A stretch of 32,195 nt of DNA from Bdellovibrio sp. (GCA_016185105.1 JACPOE010000028.1:1-32195); one strand, 5' to 3'; counted from the stretch's first letter, positions 1 through 9,603 are shown. Notes: generated from the letters alone by a model not told the origin. A program made the numbers and translations.

Positions 1-37
1 GGTCAACCTAAAGAGCTTGGGCATTGAGGAGCAGGCG

Positions 38-460
38 ATGTTTGAAGTCATGGAGCGTGGCATTGGAAAAATTTTATCTCTTGTATCTCCTCGTTTTTTG
101 ACAGAGAGCGTAAGTGAATCTAAGAAAGATCCCGGGAACGAGACATCCTCACTGACTCAAGGTGAGGTAACAGGAAGGAAGTCCATGAGGGTGATCAAAA
201 AAGGTCCAGCAATGAGAGTGATCTTCTTCTATCCAGGAGAAGAGGGGACTTACGTGGACCACGCCGAGGTTACTCTTTACGAAAATGGGATTGTCCATAT
301 TGATTCCACTCAGGAAGAAACTACAACTCATTTGCAAAATTGTGAGATTCTTTGGCGCTTCGAAACCGATGCAGATGAAAGACAAAGCAAAGTCCGTCTA
401 TTGAAGCCAAAGACTCAAGATGTTCAAACGGATGATTCAAAGCACCCTCCTGAAAATTGA
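38..460 (+). CDS. Hypothetical protein, possibly 5'-truncated by the window
   Basis: I do not recognise this protein (140 residues from the ATG at 38). The middle, from about AMRVIFFYPG to CEILWRF, alternates hydrophobic and polar residues like a small beta-rich domain. The N-terminal third and the C-terminal tail are charged and probably disordered. There is no signal peptide or membrane segment. I chose ATG 38 because GAGGAG at 26-31 sits six bases upstream. The frame stays open to the left edge, and a TTG at 17 is also possible, so the gene may begin outside the window. Its stop overlaps the thiB start by four bases (TTGA), so it is probably translationally coupled to the thiamine transporter genes. 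That coupling suggests co-expression but does not reveal a function. Confidence 0.6.
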   Translation: MFEVMERGIGKILSLVSPRFLTESVSESKKDPGNETSSLTQGEVTGRKSMRVIKKGPAMRVIFFYPGEEGTYVDHAEVTLYENGIVHIDSTQEETTTHLQNCEILWRFETDADERQSKVRLLKPKTQDVQTDDSKHPPEN

Positions 461-1518
461 TTTTTGTGAAACCTCTGTTCTTTATTGCTGGAATTGCTCT
501 TCCAGGCCTTTTCCTGATTCAGGGCGGAGTGAGTGCAGTTCAAGCTGCAGAGTCTAATGAAATCGTTCTCTACACCTACGATTCGATCTTGACCAAAGGG
601 GGGCTTGGCGAAAAGCTTTTCCCTCTGATTGAGAAAAAAGTGGGCTGCAAAATCAAGGCGTTGGCCTGGGGAGATGCGGGGCAAATTTTAACTCGTCTTC
701 AGGTGGACGAAAGGCGGAAAAAGCCGGTAGCTCAGATTGTGTTTGGAATTGACCAACAGATTTGGCCCTCGATTAAAGCGTGGACCGAAGATTGGAAAAG
801 TTGGACCCCTAAAGGGTATGAGAAGGTCGGAAAAAATCTAAAAATTGGAAATGGTTTTCTCCCTTTTGATTACAGTTTTCTCGGGGTGATCGCCAATACC
901 AAGCTGGTTCCAAACCGAAAACCCGTTTCAGTTTTTGACTTAACCCGTTCGCTAGAGGGATTTAATAGACACATCGTTTTAGAGGACCCTAGAACATCGA
1001 CTCCTGGTTTAAGCTTCCTTCTGATGACTGAGGCGATCACTGGATCTTCCTTTATTAAGTTTTGGAAAGACTTTCGCCCCCATTGGCTAACCATCGCCCC
1101 TTCCTGGAGTTCCGCTTATCACCTTTTTATTCGGGGGGAAGCACCTTGGGTTTGGAGTTATTTTACAAGCCAGGCGTATCATGAAGAAAAGACCCCCTCG
1201 GGCGAACGGAATCCTTACCAAGTAGTTCTATTTAAGGAAGGGCAACCGCTTCAAATTGAGGGCGTAGCAGCTGTTCGAGGCTCTATGTCTACTGTTGAGA
1301 GCAGAAAACGAATTCAAAAATTTTTAGAAGTTGTCATTTCTCCCGAAGCGCAGGCTCTGATTCCAACCTCGAATTGGATGCTTCCTGTGAGAAGCGATGT
1401 GCGCCTGCCGGAGTCTTTTAAGAGGCTACCGAGGCCTTTGAAGGTGATTCAAGTGAAGACCGACCCTGATGAGGTAAAGCAAGTGCTGAACGAGTGGGCT
1501 AGGAGCATTCAGCCATGA
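457..1518 (+). CDS. thiB: Thiamine ABC transporter, periplasmic substrate-binding protein
   Basis: Periplasmic receptor that delivers thiamine (or its phosphates) to the ThiPQ importer. A Sec signal peptide covers about residues 1-30 (hydrophobic FFIAGIALPGLFLI, cleavage after AVQA). Segments typical of ThiB are PFDYSFLG (136-143), DPRTSTPG (177-184), SWSSAYHLFIRGE (216-228), SYFTSQAYH (234-242) and IPTSNWMLPV (302-311). These distinguish it from iron or spermidine receptors of the same fold. At 353 residues it is slightly longer than E. coli ThiB (about 327). The start is either TTG 457, overlapping the previous stop, or GTG 466; neither has a good Shine-Dalgarno site, which fits translational coupling. 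Its stop overlaps the thiP ATG (ATGA). No TPP riboswitch lies directly upstream, because the operon starts earlier. Confidence 0.9.
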   Translation: MIFVKPLFFIAGIALPGLFLIQGGVSAVQAAESNEIVLYTYDSILTKGGLGEKLFPLIEKKVGCKIKALAWGDAGQILTRLQVDERRKKPVAQIVFGIDQQIWPSIKAWTEDWKSWTPKGYEKVGKNLKIGNGFLPFDYSFLGVIANTKLVPNRKPVSVFDLTRSLEGFNRHIVLEDPRTSTPGLSFLLMTEAITGSSFIKFWKDFRPHWLTIAPSWSSAYHLFIRGEAPWVWSYFTSQAYHEEKTPSGERNPYQVVLFKEGQPLQIEGVAAVRGSMSTVESRKRIQKFLEVVISPEAQALIPTSNWMLPVRSDVRLPESFKRLPRPLKVIQVKTDPDEVKQVLNEWARSIQP

Positions 1519-3113
1519 TTTTTTTTTCTGCACTGTGGACTAGTGTTGCCTGGGTCTTAGCCGTTCTTGTTCCGTTGATTGCAGTTTTGTCTTTTGGGTT
1601 TTCTGGACAAAGCTCAGCAGAAGGAGCTGCGGGTTTCTTTGATCCTCTGATTTTAAGTGTGGTTAAACTCACTTTAGTTCAAGCCGCGTCTAGCACTGCG
1701 ATTTGCGTCTTGATGGGTTATCCTTTGGGCTTGTTTCTTGGAAAGTGGTTGCAGTTTCATCCTCGATCAAGAATCCCCACCCTCATGGCGCTGCCCTACG
1801 GCGTTTCAACTTTAGTGGCCGCGATGGCCTGGATTATTCTTTTAGGACGCAATGGAGTTCTGAGCGGCTTAGGAATTTTTCCCGATTGGGCTTACACGCT
1901 CAAAGCAGCGATTTTAGCCCATGTATTCTTGAATGTGCCTTGGGTTGCTCTGTCGGTTGCATATTCTAGGACACAGGTTCCTCTGAGGGAAATCGATGCA
2001 TCTATTACCCTGGGTGGTTCTTCGTGGCAGATCTATCGTTTTGTGACCTGGCCTAGAGTGAAGTGGGGGCTGCTCAGTGCTGCTGTTCAGGTCTTCTCTC
2101 TTTGTGTAATGAGTTTCACACTAGTTCTTATTTTGGGAGGTGGACCTCCAGTCGAAACTCTCGAGACCCTTCTTTATAGTTTTATTCGATATCGGGCCTT
2201 AGATATTCAATCCGCGGTCATTTGTGGCCTTTGGGAAATGGTTTTGACACTTGCTCCATGGTTCGTCCTGATTGTCTTTCGTCGTTGGGCCCAGCATAAC
2301 GAGAAGGGGCTTAAATGGGGAGTTCATTTCCAACCTATTTCCGGTGTTGGACCTCCCCTCTATTGGGGTTGGCTATTGAGCGGTGTTGCCATTTTTTTTA
2401 TTCTTCCTTATTTAGTGGTCTTCTCTGCACCTTTGGCAACATGGCATACTCTGGCTTTGGGTCTGATCCGGGGTGACTGGTTTGAGGCGCTGGTGATTTC
2501 GATTGAGTTGGCGTGTCTGAGTGCGGCTTTGTCGGTCTTGACAGCGATTCTAGCTGTCTTTTCTTTAAAAACTTTGCCTCGAATGTCTCCTTTAAGAAGA
2601 CTATTTGAAACCCTGCTAACTCTTCCTTCAGGGTTATCGATTCTGGTTCTGGCTCTAGGTTTTTGGCTAGCCTACGGCCAGTGGGTCGATCCTTTTGAGG
2701 GAAGTCTCGCAGCCATGGCAAGCGTACAAGCGACAGTTTTCTTCCCGTTAGCTTTTCGCATCCTCTGGCCCTTAAGTGAAATCGGTTCGTTTACTCAGTT
2801 AGATGCTGCATTCACGCTTGGAGCCTCTCGATTTCAAGTCTTTCGTTGGGTAGAGTGGCCCCGATGGAGGGGGCCAGTAGTTTCATCTATCGCTGCGGTA
2901 GCTGGAGGTTCGTTGGCGGAGCTCGGAGCGGTGTCTTTTTTTTATAGCGAGAAACTGATTCCACTTCCATTGTTGATTTCAAGATGGATGGCCAAATATC
3001 GTTTTGATGAAGCTCAGGGGTTGGCGGCCTTCCTTCTCTTGGTATCGTGTTTTCTTATTTTCTTCGCGTTTCGCATCGGTCGAATGAGCGAAATGAGAGG
3101 AGTCTTACGATGA
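1515..3113 (+). CDS. thiP: Thiamine ABC transporter, fused two-domain permease
   Basis: Inner-membrane permease of the thiamine importer. The 532 residues form two homologous halves with about a dozen hydrophobic helices, the fused-permease layout of ThiP/FbpB-type transporters (E. coli ThiP is 536). Each half carries an EAA-type loop that contacts the ATPase: around residues 159-180 (EIDASITLGGSSWQIYR) and around 428-449 (QLDAAFTLGASRFQVFR). The ATG lies inside the thiB stop (ATGA) and the TGA overlaps the thiQ ATG, so the three genes form a tightly coupled thiBPQ unit. The specificity assignment rests mainly on the ThiB neighbour, since permeases of this class look alike. Confidence 0.9.
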   Translation: MIFFSALWTSVAWVLAVLVPLIAVLSFGFSGQSSAEGAAGFFDPLILSVVKLTLVQAASSTAICVLMGYPLGLFLGKWLQFHPRSRIPTLMALPYGVSTLVAAMAWIILLGRNGVLSGLGIFPDWAYTLKAAILAHVFLNVPWVALSVAYSRTQVPLREIDASITLGGSSWQIYRFVTWPRVKWGLLSAAVQVFSLCVMSFTLVLILGGGPPVETLETLLYSFIRYRALDIQSAVICGLWEMVLTLAPWFVLIVFRRWAQHNEKGLKWGVHFQPISGVGPPLYWGWLLSGVAIFFILPYLVVFSAPLATWHTLALGLIRGDWFEALVISIELACLSAALSVLTAILAVFSLKTLPRMSPLRRLFETLLTLPSGLSILVLALGFWLAYGQWVDPFEGSLAAMASVQATVFFPLAFRILWPLSEIGSFTQLDAAFTLGASRFQVFRWVEWPRWRGPVVSSIAAVAGGSLAELGAVSFFYSEKLIPLPLLISRWMAKYRFDEAQGLAAFLLLVSCFLIFFAFRIGRMSEMRGVLR

Positions 3114-3811
3114 GTTTCGGTGAAGGAACGTCTCAGCTCGAAGATTTTACCGTTCGAAATTTGAAAGTGACTTGGCCCGATTTTTCTCTGAGTGCGGACT
3201 TTCAGATTCGGGTCGGTGAAAGAGTGGCGCTCATTGGGAAGAGTGGGAGCGGTAAGACCACACTTCTGAGAGCTTTGGCAGGCTTGGAGCCGGTCGAACC
3301 AGGTGCGGAAATTCTTTTGGGAGGGCGTAATTTGGCGGTTCTCCCGGCTCAAAAGCGTGAGATTGGGTTTCTTTTTCAGGATCACGCGCTTTTCGAATCT
3401 ATGAACGTTTTGGACAATTGTACTTTTGCTCTTAGAATGCAGGGAGTGGCGCGTAGTATTCGAGATGAGGAGGGCAGACGTTGGCTAAAAAAAGTATCCT
3501 TGGCCGAACATGCGCTCTCTTCGGTCACCACTCTTTCGGGTGGTGAGCGTCAGAGAGTGGCTTTTATTCGGGCTTTGATAGGCCGTCCCCGCCTTATTTT
3601 CTTGGATGAGCCTTTTTCCTCTTTGGACTTAGAACTGCGGGAAACTCTGAGGCGAGAGTTTCGGGATCTCCACACGCTTTGGCCAGCCCCGGTTCTTTTG
3701 GTGACTCACGATGAGGGGGATATCCTCGCACTTGCGACAGCAAGACTGAAGTTGCGCTGGGACTCTGGGCATCCTGACAGAAAAATTACTAGAGAGTTGA
3801 CGACAGGGTGA
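3110..3811 (+). CDS. thiQ: Thiamine ABC transporter, ATP-binding protein
   Basis: Cytoplasmic ATPase of the thiamine importer. Counting from ATG 3110, the Walker A is GKSGSGKT (43-50), the Q-loop glutamine is at 90, the signature is LSGGERQRVAF (from 142), the Walker B is RLIFLDEP (161-168) and the H-loop is His200 in LVTHDEGD. At 233 residues it matches the short ThiQ class (E. coli 232), which lacks the C-terminal regulatory domain of other importers. ATG 3110 is preferred over an in-frame ATG at 3047: AGGAG at 3098-3102 lies seven bases upstream and the start overlaps the thiP stop (ATGA), whereas 3047 would overlap thiP by 67 bases. Confidence 0.92.
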   Translation: MSFGEGTSQLEDFTVRNLKVTWPDFSLSADFQIRVGERVALIGKSGSGKTTLLRALAGLEPVEPGAEILLGGRNLAVLPAQKREIGFLFQDHALFESMNVLDNCTFALRMQGVARSIRDEEGRRWLKKVSLAEHALSSVTTLSGGERQRVAFIRALIGRPRLIFLDEPFSSLDLELRETLRREFRDLHTLWPAPVLLVTHDEGDILALATARLKLRWDSGHPDRKITRELTTG

Positions 3812-3856
3812 GATAGGTTCTAAATGTTCCACATCAACTGCTAAGGAGATTTCAAA

Positions 3857-5182
3857 ATGTCGAACGCGCCCTCATTTCGTCAGCTTACAGCTCCAAAATC
3901 CGGTGAAGGAATCAGCATTAAGAATGGGAAATTGAACGTTCCCCACAATCCGATCATTCCGTTCATTGAAGGGGATGGAACCGGAAGGGACATCTGGCGA
4001 TCCTCGCAGATGGTTTTTGATGCAGCCGTGAAAAAAGCTTATAACGGTGAGCGCAAAGTTGAATGGTTTGAAGTTTTTGCGGGCGAAAAAGCCTTTAACC
4101 AATACAAGGATTGGCTTCCCGAAGATACTCTGACGGCCCTTCGGCATTATCTGGTATCGATCAAAGGTCCTCTGACGACTCCAGTGGGCGGAGGAATTCG
4201 CTCCCTGAATGTTGCTCTGCGCCAGATGCTCGACCTCTATGTTTGTTTGCGACCGGTAAGATGGTTCAAAGGCGTGCCTTCGCCAGTGAAGCATCCGGAA
4301 AAAGTCGATATGGCTATCTTCCGTGAAAATACCGAAGACATTTATGCAGGTATCGAGTTTGAAAAAGGGAGCGATAGTACAAAAAAGCTTTTGAAGTTTC
4401 TCCAAGACACGTTTCCAAAAGAATATTCTAAAATTCGTTTTCCGGACAGCAGCGGTTTAGGCGTGAAGCCCGTTTCTCAAGAAGGAACCGAGCGTTTGGT
4501 GCGCTCGGCAATTGAGTTTGCAATCCGAGAAAAGCGCAAGTCCGTTACGATTGTTCATAAAGGCAATATTATGAAGTTTACCGAAGGTGGGTTCCGTCAA
4601 TGGGCCTATGCTTTGGCCGAACGTGATTTTGGAAACCAAGTCTACACTTGGGAGCGCTGGGAAAAGACCAAAAAGGAAAAGGGTGAAGAAGCTGCTAATG
4701 CTGAGCAGAAAGCTGAGCTGGGCAAAGGCAAGATTCTCATTAAGGATGCGATTGCAGACATTGCTCTTCAACAAGTCCTAACCCGGCCAGACGAGTTTGA
4801 CGTAATCGCCACTTTGAATCTGAACGGTGATTACTTGTCTGATGCGCTTGCGGCCCAGGTAGGGGGAATTGGGATCGCTCCCGGCGGTAACGTGAACTAT
4901 GTCACCGGCCATGCAGTATTCGAGGCGACTCATGGAACTGCGCCAAAATACGCCGACCTGGACAAAGTAAATCCAGGCTCGGTCATTTTGTCTGGGGAAA
5001 TGATGTTCAGGTATATGGGCTGGACAGAAGTGGCCGATTTGATCATAAAAGGGATCGATGGGGCGATCGGAAGTCGTAAAGTAACTTACGATTTTGCTCG
5101 ATTGATGAAGCAAGAGGGAGCTTCCGGGGTGACTGAAGTGAAGTGCTCCGAGTTTGGTCAGCAAATTATCGCCCACATGTAA
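3857..5182 (+). CDS. icd: Isocitrate dehydrogenase, NADP-dependent
   Basis: Oxidises isocitrate to 2-oxoglutarate and CO2 in the TCA cycle. Family segments are [10 protein letters not shown] (38-47), the substrate loop [11 protein letters not shown] (108-118), [13 protein letters not shown] (155-167), [13 protein letters not shown] (234-246), [10 protein letters not shown] (321-330) and [12 protein letters not shown] (355-366). Lys364, Tyr365, Tyr411 and Arg415 correspond to the E. coli residues that bind the NADP 2'-phosphate, so NADP use is inferred. Ser116 corresponds to the E. coli Ser113 phosphorylation site, but I see no aceK here. The protein is 441 residues against 416 in E. coli; part of the excess is a Lys/Glu-rich stretch at about 266-292. 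The start has AAGGAG at 3843-3848, eight bases upstream. Confidence 0.96.
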   Translation: MSNAPSFRQLTAPKSGEGISIKNGKLNVPHNPIIPFIEGDGTGRDIWRSSQMVFDAAVKKAYNGERKVEWFEVFAGEKAFNQYKDWLPEDTLTALRHYLVSIKGPLTTPVGGGIRSLNVALRQMLDLYVCLRPVRWFKGVPSPVKHPEKVDMAIFRENTEDIYAGIEFEKGSDSTKKLLKFLQDTFPKEYSKIRFPDSSGLGVKPVSQEGTERLVRSAIEFAIREKRKSVTIVHKGNIMKFTEGGFRQWAYALAERDFGNQVYTWERWEKTKKEKGEEAANAEQKAELGKGKILIKDAIADIALQQVLTRPDEFDVIATLNLNGDYLSDALAAQVGGIGIAPGGNVNYVTGHAVFEATHGTAPKYADLDKVNPGSVILSGEMMFRYMGWTEVADLIIKGIDGAIGSRKVTYDFARLMKQEGASGVTEVKCSEFGQQIIAHM

Positions 5183-5193
5183 GGGGCGAATCT

Positions 5194-5952
5194 ATGCAAT
5201 TCAAATCAGTATACATCAGTGCGATTTTAGTCGCGGGTCTTTCCGCGCCTATTTGTCGGGGTGCAATTCAGGAGATTAAGTCATTTTCTGAAATTCAACC
5301 CTTCGTGGATAAGGACACCTTACTGGTATTTGATGTCGACAACACTTTGCTTACACCGACTACCTCTATTGGTTCGGATCAATGGTTTTATTGCCTTTAT
5401 GACGTGGCTCGGGTGAAACCGTTGCAGGATAAAAAAATGGATTCAAAGCTGATGAAGTTTTGGAACCGTGTGCAGAGCAAAATCAAAGTAAGGGCGGTCG
5501 AACCCTCAGTACCTGGGTGGATTAGTCAACAACAGCAGAAGGGAATTCCTACCTTAGGTCTCACAGCTAGAACTTCGGATATCCTAAGCGTGACCCGCCG
5601 TCAGCTTGCCTCAATAGGGATTAAGCTTGAGAACAATACGATTTATAAGGGGCTTCTGAAAATTTCGAAGAAGGTTCTTCATTCCAATGATGAAGCGGTC
5701 TTTAGTCATGGAGTTTTATCGGTCGGAGAAAGCAACAGTAAAGGGTTGGTTTTTTCCGAGTTTTTAAGGAAATTGAAGTTCGTCCCTAAAAAAGTGGTCT
5801 ATGTGGATGATCGTGAAAAGCACGTTAAATCGATGGAAGTCGAGCTCAAAAAAGCTGGAATTCCATACTATGGATTTCGGTATGGAGCTTTAGATACCGA
5901 GGTAAAATCATTTAAGTGTGAGTCTACAGTTCCACTAAACCTTTTTCTTTAG
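5194..5952 (+). CDS. Secreted HAD-superfamily phosphatase-like protein (DUF2608-like)
   Basis: Predicted exported hydrolase of the HAD fold. Counting from ATG 5194: a signal peptide at about 1-24 (hydrophobic YISAILVAGLSAPI); HAD motif I as FDVDNTLL (46-53) with nucleophile Asp47 and Asp49; motif II in LTART (123-127); a candidate motif III lysine near 183; and motif IV as VVYVDDREKHV (201-211). The closing segment AGIPYYGFRYG resembles DUF2608 proteins. All catalytic positions look intact, so it is probably an active phosphatase of unknown substrate. I chose ATG 5194 over an upstream TTG or ATG inside icd because AAGGGG at 5181-5186 lies seven bases before it and the signal peptide begins there. 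It sits 11 bases after icd and may be cotranscribed. Confidence 0.8.
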   Translation: MQFKSVYISAILVAGLSAPICRGAIQEIKSFSEIQPFVDKDTLLVFDVDNTLLTPTTSIGSDQWFYCLYDVARVKPLQDKKMDSKLMKFWNRVQSKIKVRAVEPSVPGWISQQQQKGIPTLGLTARTSDILSVTRRQLASIGIKLENNTIYKGLLKISKKVLHSNDEAVFSHGVLSVGESNSKGLVFSEFLRKLKFVPKKVVYVDDREKHVKSMEVELKKAGIPYYGFRYGALDTEVKSFKCESTVPLNLFL

Positions 5953-5955
5953 TCC

Positions 5956-5978
5956 AAGAGACTTTCTGGATCTCTTTT
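5956..5978 (+). terminator. Weak terminator-like hairpin after the HAD gene
   Basis: AAGAGA (5956-5961) can pair with TCTCTT (5971-5976) around a nine-base loop, followed by a short T run. The stem is only six base pairs and poor in G+C, so it is at best an inefficient stop between the icd unit and mdh. Confidence 0.25.
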
Positions 5979-6018
5979 CCCAAAATCCCGATTCCTTTGG
6001 AGTGGGCGAATTTTTAGG

Positions 6019-6047
6019 CTGAAGTTTACACAGAGCTAGCCTATAGT
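6019..6047 (+). promoter_or_regulatory. Possible sigma70-like promoter for mdh
   Basis: TATAGT at 6042-6047 matches the -10 consensus at five of six positions. CTGAAG at 6019-6024 is a poor -35 at 17-base spacing. It would give a leader of under 25 bases before mdh. The -35 is weak, so this is tentative. Confidence 0.3.
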
Positions 6048-6070
6048 TGACGCATCCGGAGGTTAATATC

Positions 6071-7009
6071 ATGCGTCGTCCAAAAATTTCGGTAATTGGT
6101 GCGGGTTTTGTTGGCTCAACATGTGCTCACTGGGCAGCTTCTAAAGAATTAGGTGATGTGGTTTTGATCGACATCAACGGGGATGCTGCCAAGGGTAAGG
6201 CCTTGGATCTTTTCGAGGCTTCCCCGGTTGAGGGTTTTGATTCTACGATACAGGGCGGAAGTGATTATTCCTTAACTAAAGATTCTGACGTTGTGATCGT
6301 AACCGCAGGACTTCCCAGGAAGCCGGGGATGAGCCGTGATGACCTCTTGTCGACCAACGCAAAGATTGTGAAAGAATGCGCGGGTCAAGTAGCAAGGTAT
6401 TCGCCCAATGCGGTGATGATTATTGTAAGCAATCCCCTAGATGCTATGTGCCACGTTGCCATGAAAGCTTCAGGCTTTCCAAGGGAGCGAGTTTTGGGAA
6501 TGGCCGGCGTTTTGGATGGTGCAAGATTTCGCGCCTTTATTGCTGAAGAACTAAATGTAAGTGTTGAAGATGTTCAAGCCTTTGTCTTTGGGGGCCATGG
6601 CGACACTATGGTGCCAATGCCTCGTTATGTCAGTGTAGGAGGCATCCCCCTTGAGCAGCTGTTGCCCAAAGACAAGATTGACGCGATTGTGGACAGGACG
6701 CGCAAAGGCGGAGCTGAAATCGTAGGTTTACTAAAAACGGGTTCTGCCTATTACGCTCCTGCAGCCAGCGCAGTTCAAATGGCAGAGGCCATCGTCCGCG
6801 ATAAGAAGCGGTACTTGCCTTGCGCAGTTTATTTGAATGGTGAGTACGGAACTCAAAATCTTTTTTGCGGAGTCATCGCAAAGTTGGGAGCCAAGGGTCT
6901 GGAAGGAATTCCAGTCCTCGAATTGAACGAGACCGAAAAAGGGATGTTCGAAAAGTCGGCCTTCGCAGTTCGCGAACTGGTCGAGGCTATGGATAAGCTC
7001 GGGCTCTAG
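6071..7009 (+). CDS. mdh: Malate dehydrogenase, LDH-like type
   Basis: Interconverts malate and oxaloacetate with NAD in the TCA cycle. Counting from ATG 6071: the Rossmann loop is GAGFVGST (10-17), and the acidic residue after the second strand (VLIDI, Asp34) favours NAD over NADP. The dicarboxylate-binding loop is [13 protein letters not shown] (80-92) with Arg83 and Arg89, followed by SNPLDAM (120-126). The catalytic histidine is His176 in GGHGDTM. The Arg83/Met87 loop identifies malate rather than lactate as substrate. At 312 residues it fits the LDH-like MDH class used by deltaproteobacteria and alphaproteobacteria. ATG 6071 has GGAGG (6058-6062) eight bases upstream and is preferred to TTG 6047. 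sucC follows after 17 bases. Confidence 0.95.
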   Translation: MRRPKISVIGAGFVGSTCAHWAASKELGDVVLIDINGDAAKGKALDLFEASPVEGFDSTIQGGSDYSLTKDSDVVIVTAGLPRKPGMSRDDLLSTNAKIVKECAGQVARYSPNAVMIIVSNPLDAMCHVAMKASGFPRERVLGMAGVLDGARFRAFIAEELNVSVEDVQAFVFGGHGDTMVPMPRYVSVGGIPLEQLLPKDKIDAIVDRTRKGGAEIVGLLKTGSAYYAPAASAVQMAEAIVRDKKRYLPCAVYLNGEYGTQNLFCGVIAKLGAKGLEGIPVLELNETEKGMFEKSAFAVRELVEAMDKLGL

Positions 7010-7026
7010 TTTGGAGAAATAAAGAA

Positions 7027-8223
7027 ATGAATATTCATGAGTATCAGGCAAAGCAGTTATTAAAGAAATTCGGTGTAGCAGTTCCCGAAGGTAGGCTTGT
7101 GGAAGAAGGTCTACAGGTTGGAGAAAGAGCTCTGGCCGCCGCCGAAGATCTTGCCAAGGAGAGAAAAAACTCAGTTTGGGTTGTAAAAGCTCAGATTCAT
7201 GCTGGTGGAAGAGGTAAGGCGGGCGGAGTTAAAGTCTGTAAAGACGTCGCTGCAGTCTCCAAAGCTGCCGAAGAAATTATGGGCAAGGTGTTAGTAACAC
7301 CTCAAACGGGTGCTCATGGAAAGAAAGTTCATAAGATCTGGATTGAAGAGGGTTCTGCGATTGCTCGTGAACTTTACCTCGGGGTTGTCATTGACCGTGC
7401 TGTCTCTCAAGTCGTGATGATGGCGTCCACCGAAGGTGGGATGGAAATCGAGGAAGTTGCAGAAAAGCACCCTGAGAAAATTGTAAAGGTCGCGATTGAT
7501 CCCACCACGGGATACATGCCTTTTCACGGCAGGAGATTGGCTAGTGCTTTGGGTTTAACTCCTGAACAGACCCGTGATGCTGTTCAGTTTTTCGGTGGAA
7601 TCTACAAATGTTTCGTAGAGTCCGACTGTTCACTGGTTGAAATCAATCCTTTGATTATTACTCAGGCCGGAAAAATGATGGCCCTCGATGCGAAGTTTAA
7701 CTTCGATGATAACGGATTGTATCGCCGTCCGAATATTGTCGAAATGCGAGACATTCAGGAAGAAAACGCACAAGATGTAGAAGCCTCCAAATATGAGCTG
7801 GCTTACATCGCGCTAGACGGAAATATTGGCTGTCTGGTCAACGGTGCGGGTTTGGCAATGGCCACCATGGATATCATCAAGTTGCACGGCGGCGAGCCTG
7901 CAAACTTTCTCGACGTCGGCGGCGGAGCGACTAAGGAAAAAGTGGCCCACGCCTTCAAAATTATCCTCAAAGATCCCTCCGTAAAAGCCATTTTGGTCAA
8001 TATCTTCGGTGGAATCATGAAGTGTGATGTGATTGCAGAAGGTATTATTGAAGCAGCAAGAGAGCTTCAGCTTCAGGTTCCTCTGGTCGTTCGATTAGAA
8101 GGTACCAACGTGGAACGAGGTAAGGATCTTCTTGCGGCTTCTGGGTTAAAAATCACTCCCGCAAACGGATTAACTGATGCAGCGAAAAAAGTGGTCGCGG
8201 CTTCACAAGGAAAAAGTGTTTAA
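7027..8223 (+). CDS. sucC: Succinyl-CoA synthetase, beta subunit (ADP-forming type)
   Basis: The ATP-grasp subunit of succinyl-CoA synthetase, which makes ATP or GTP from succinyl-CoA in the TCA cycle. It opens with the classic [19 protein letters not shown]. Other family marks are the nucleotide loop [16 protein letters not shown], the metal-binding segment [24 protein letters not shown], and the CoA/phosphate-site segments [17 protein letters not shown] and [10 protein letters not shown]. At 398 residues it is about ten longer than E. coli SucC. GGAG at 7013-7016 precedes the ATG by ten bases. It lies 17 bases from both mdh and sucD, consistent with an mdh-sucC-sucD operon. Confidence 0.96.
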   Translation: MNIHEYQAKQLLKKFGVAVPEGRLVEEGLQVGERALAAAEDLAKERKNSVWVVKAQIHAGGRGKAGGVKVCKDVAAVSKAAEEIMGKVLVTPQTGAHGKKVHKIWIEEGSAIARELYLGVVIDRAVSQVVMMASTEGGMEIEEVAEKHPEKIVKVAIDPTTGYMPFHGRRLASALGLTPEQTRDAVQFFGGIYKCFVESDCSLVEINPLIITQAGKMMALDAKFNFDDNGLYRRPNIVEMRDIQEENAQDVEASKYELAYIALDGNIGCLVNGAGLAMATMDIIKLHGGEPANFLDVGGGATKEKVAHAFKIILKDPSVKAILVNIFGGIMKCDVIAEGIIEAARELQLQVPLVVRLEGTNVERGKDLLAASGLKITPANGLTDAAKKVVAASQGKSV

Positions 8224-8240
8224 AGGCTCAAGGAGTTACT

Positions 8241-9110
8241 ATGTCAGTCTGGGTAAATAAGAGTACAAAGTTATTGGTTCAGGGACTTACCGGTTCACAA
8301 GGCAGCTTTCATGCCCTGGGGTGTCGGGATTATGGAACTCAAGTGGTGGGAGGGGTTACCCCTGGTCGTGGAGGCCAAGTTCACGAAGGGATCCCTGTTT
8401 TCAACACGGTCGGTGAGGCTGTTCACAAGACTGGCGCTAATGCGACAATGATTTTCGTACCTCCTGCCGGTGCAGCAGATGCGATTTGTGAAGCAGCGGA
8501 CGCAGGAATTCCGATGATTGTTTGTATCACCGAAGGAATTCCGGTGAAGGACATGCTTGCAGTGAAACGCTATCTGGCGTCGACGAAGTCGCGTTTGATT
8601 GGTCCAAATTGTCCGGGAATTATTACTCCGGGCGAATGTAAAATTGGAATTATGCCTGGCTCTATTCACAAACCCGGGAATATTGGGGTTGTGTCTCGAT
8701 CTGGGACCTTGACCTACGAAGCTGTTTTTCAGCTGACCCAGTTGGGCATTGGTCAGAGTACTTGTGTCGGAATTGGCGGAGACCCGATCAATGGCACAAA
8801 CTTTATCGACGTTCTAGAGGCCTTTAACAAAGATAAGGCCACTCATGGCGTGATTATGATTGGTGAAATTGGTGGAACTGCTGAAGAAGAAGCGGCGGAA
8901 TACATCAAGCGGGAATTTAAGAAACCAGTCGTTGGCTTTATCGGTGGTGCAACAGCGCCCAAAGGTAAACGGATGGGTCATGCTGGTGCTATTATTTCTG
9001 GCGGAAAAGGAACCGCCGAAGAAAAGTTTCAGGCTTTGCAGAGTGCGGGGGCGAAGATTGCCCGGAGCCCAGCGGACCTGGGATCTACGCTTGCAGATGC
9101 TATGCGCTAA
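8241..9110 (+). CDS. sucD: Succinyl-CoA synthetase, alpha subunit
   Basis: CoA-binding subunit that carries the phosphohistidine intermediate. Family segments include the CoA-binding loop [12 protein letters not shown] (14-25), the conserved [14 protein letters not shown] (32-45), [12 protein letters not shown] (121-132), and [17 protein letters not shown] (246-262), which contains the phosphorylated His247. The length of 289 is standard. An AAGGAG site lies just before the ATG, and it is the immediate partner of sucC. A 64-base gap with no clear terminator separates it from ndk. Confidence 0.97.
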   Translation: MSVWVNKSTKLLVQGLTGSQGSFHALGCRDYGTQVVGGVTPGRGGQVHEGIPVFNTVGEAVHKTGANATMIFVPPAGAADAICEAADAGIPMIVCITEGIPVKDMLAVKRYLASTKSRLIGPNCPGIITPGECKIGIMPGSIHKPGNIGVVSRSGTLTYEAVFQLTQLGIGQSTCVGIGGDPINGTNFIDVLEAFNKDKATHGVIMIGEIGGTAEEEAAEYIKREFKKPVVGFIGGATAPKGKRMGHAGAIISGGKGTAEEKFQALQSAGAKIARSPADLGSTLADAMR

Positions 9111-9174
9111 ATCCACTCGCAATCGGCAGTGATTTGCGCTACGAGAATTAAAAGAATTTTTAGACGGAGGATTT

Positions 9175-9603
9175 ATGGCGATCGAACGCACTTTTTCAAT
9201 TATTAAACCTAATGCGGTTCAAAAGAATGTGATGGGGGAAATTATTTCCCGTTTCGAAACAAAGGGGCTCCGCATTGCTGCGGCCAAGTTTTCAAAACTA
9301 TCCCGCGAAAAAGCGGAAGGCTTCTATATTGAGCACAAGGACCGTCCATTTTTTCAAAGCTTGGTTCATTTCATGACCAGCGGGCCAGTTCTTTTGATGT
9401 GCCTGGAAGGCGAAAATGCAGTCGCTTTGAACCGTGAAATCATGGGAGCGACAGATCCTGCAAAGGCTGCTCCTGGCACAATTCGGAAAGACTTTGCCGA
9501 CAGCATCGAGGCAAATGCCGTGCACGGTAGTGATAGTGTGAAGTCTGCTGACCGTGAGTTGGCCTACTTCTTCGACAAAGCTGAAATTCAAAAACGGTAC
9601 TAA
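9175..9603 (+). CDS. ndk: Nucleoside diphosphate kinase
   Basis: Transfers the gamma-phosphate between nucleoside triphosphates and diphosphates through a phosphohistidine. [12 protein letters not shown] (4-15) is the classic start, and NAVHGSDS (114-121) holds the catalytic His117. At 142 residues it matches the bacterial family (about 140). A GGAGG-type site (GACGGAGGATTT) precedes the ATG. It directly follows sucCD; succinyl-CoA synthetase and Ndk are known to cooperate in NTP supply, so the linkage makes functional sense. Its TAA overlaps the nadE ATG by one base (TAATG), so the two are translationally coupled. Confidence 0.97.
   Translation: MAIERTFSIIKPNAVQKNVMGEIISRFETKGLRIAAAKFSKLSREKAEGFYIEHKDRPFFQSLVHFMTSGPVLLMCLEGENAVALNREIMGATDPAKAAPGTIRKDFADSIEANAVHGSDSVKSADRELAYFFDKAEIQKRY

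Noticed and set aside
1-37. A TPP riboswitch before the thiamine genes
   Set aside because: Only 37 bases precede the first start and they show no THI-box sequence. Any riboswitch would lie outside the window.
3872-4405. A 177-codon open frame on the minus strand opposite icd
   Set aside because: icd is certain, and the antisense frame looks like a by-product of its codon use, with no recognisable features.
9111-9174. A hairpin (CGCAA...TTGCG) between sucD and ndk as terminator
   Set aside because: The stem is five base pairs with a bulge possible and is not followed by T bases. The spacing suits continued transcription into ndk.
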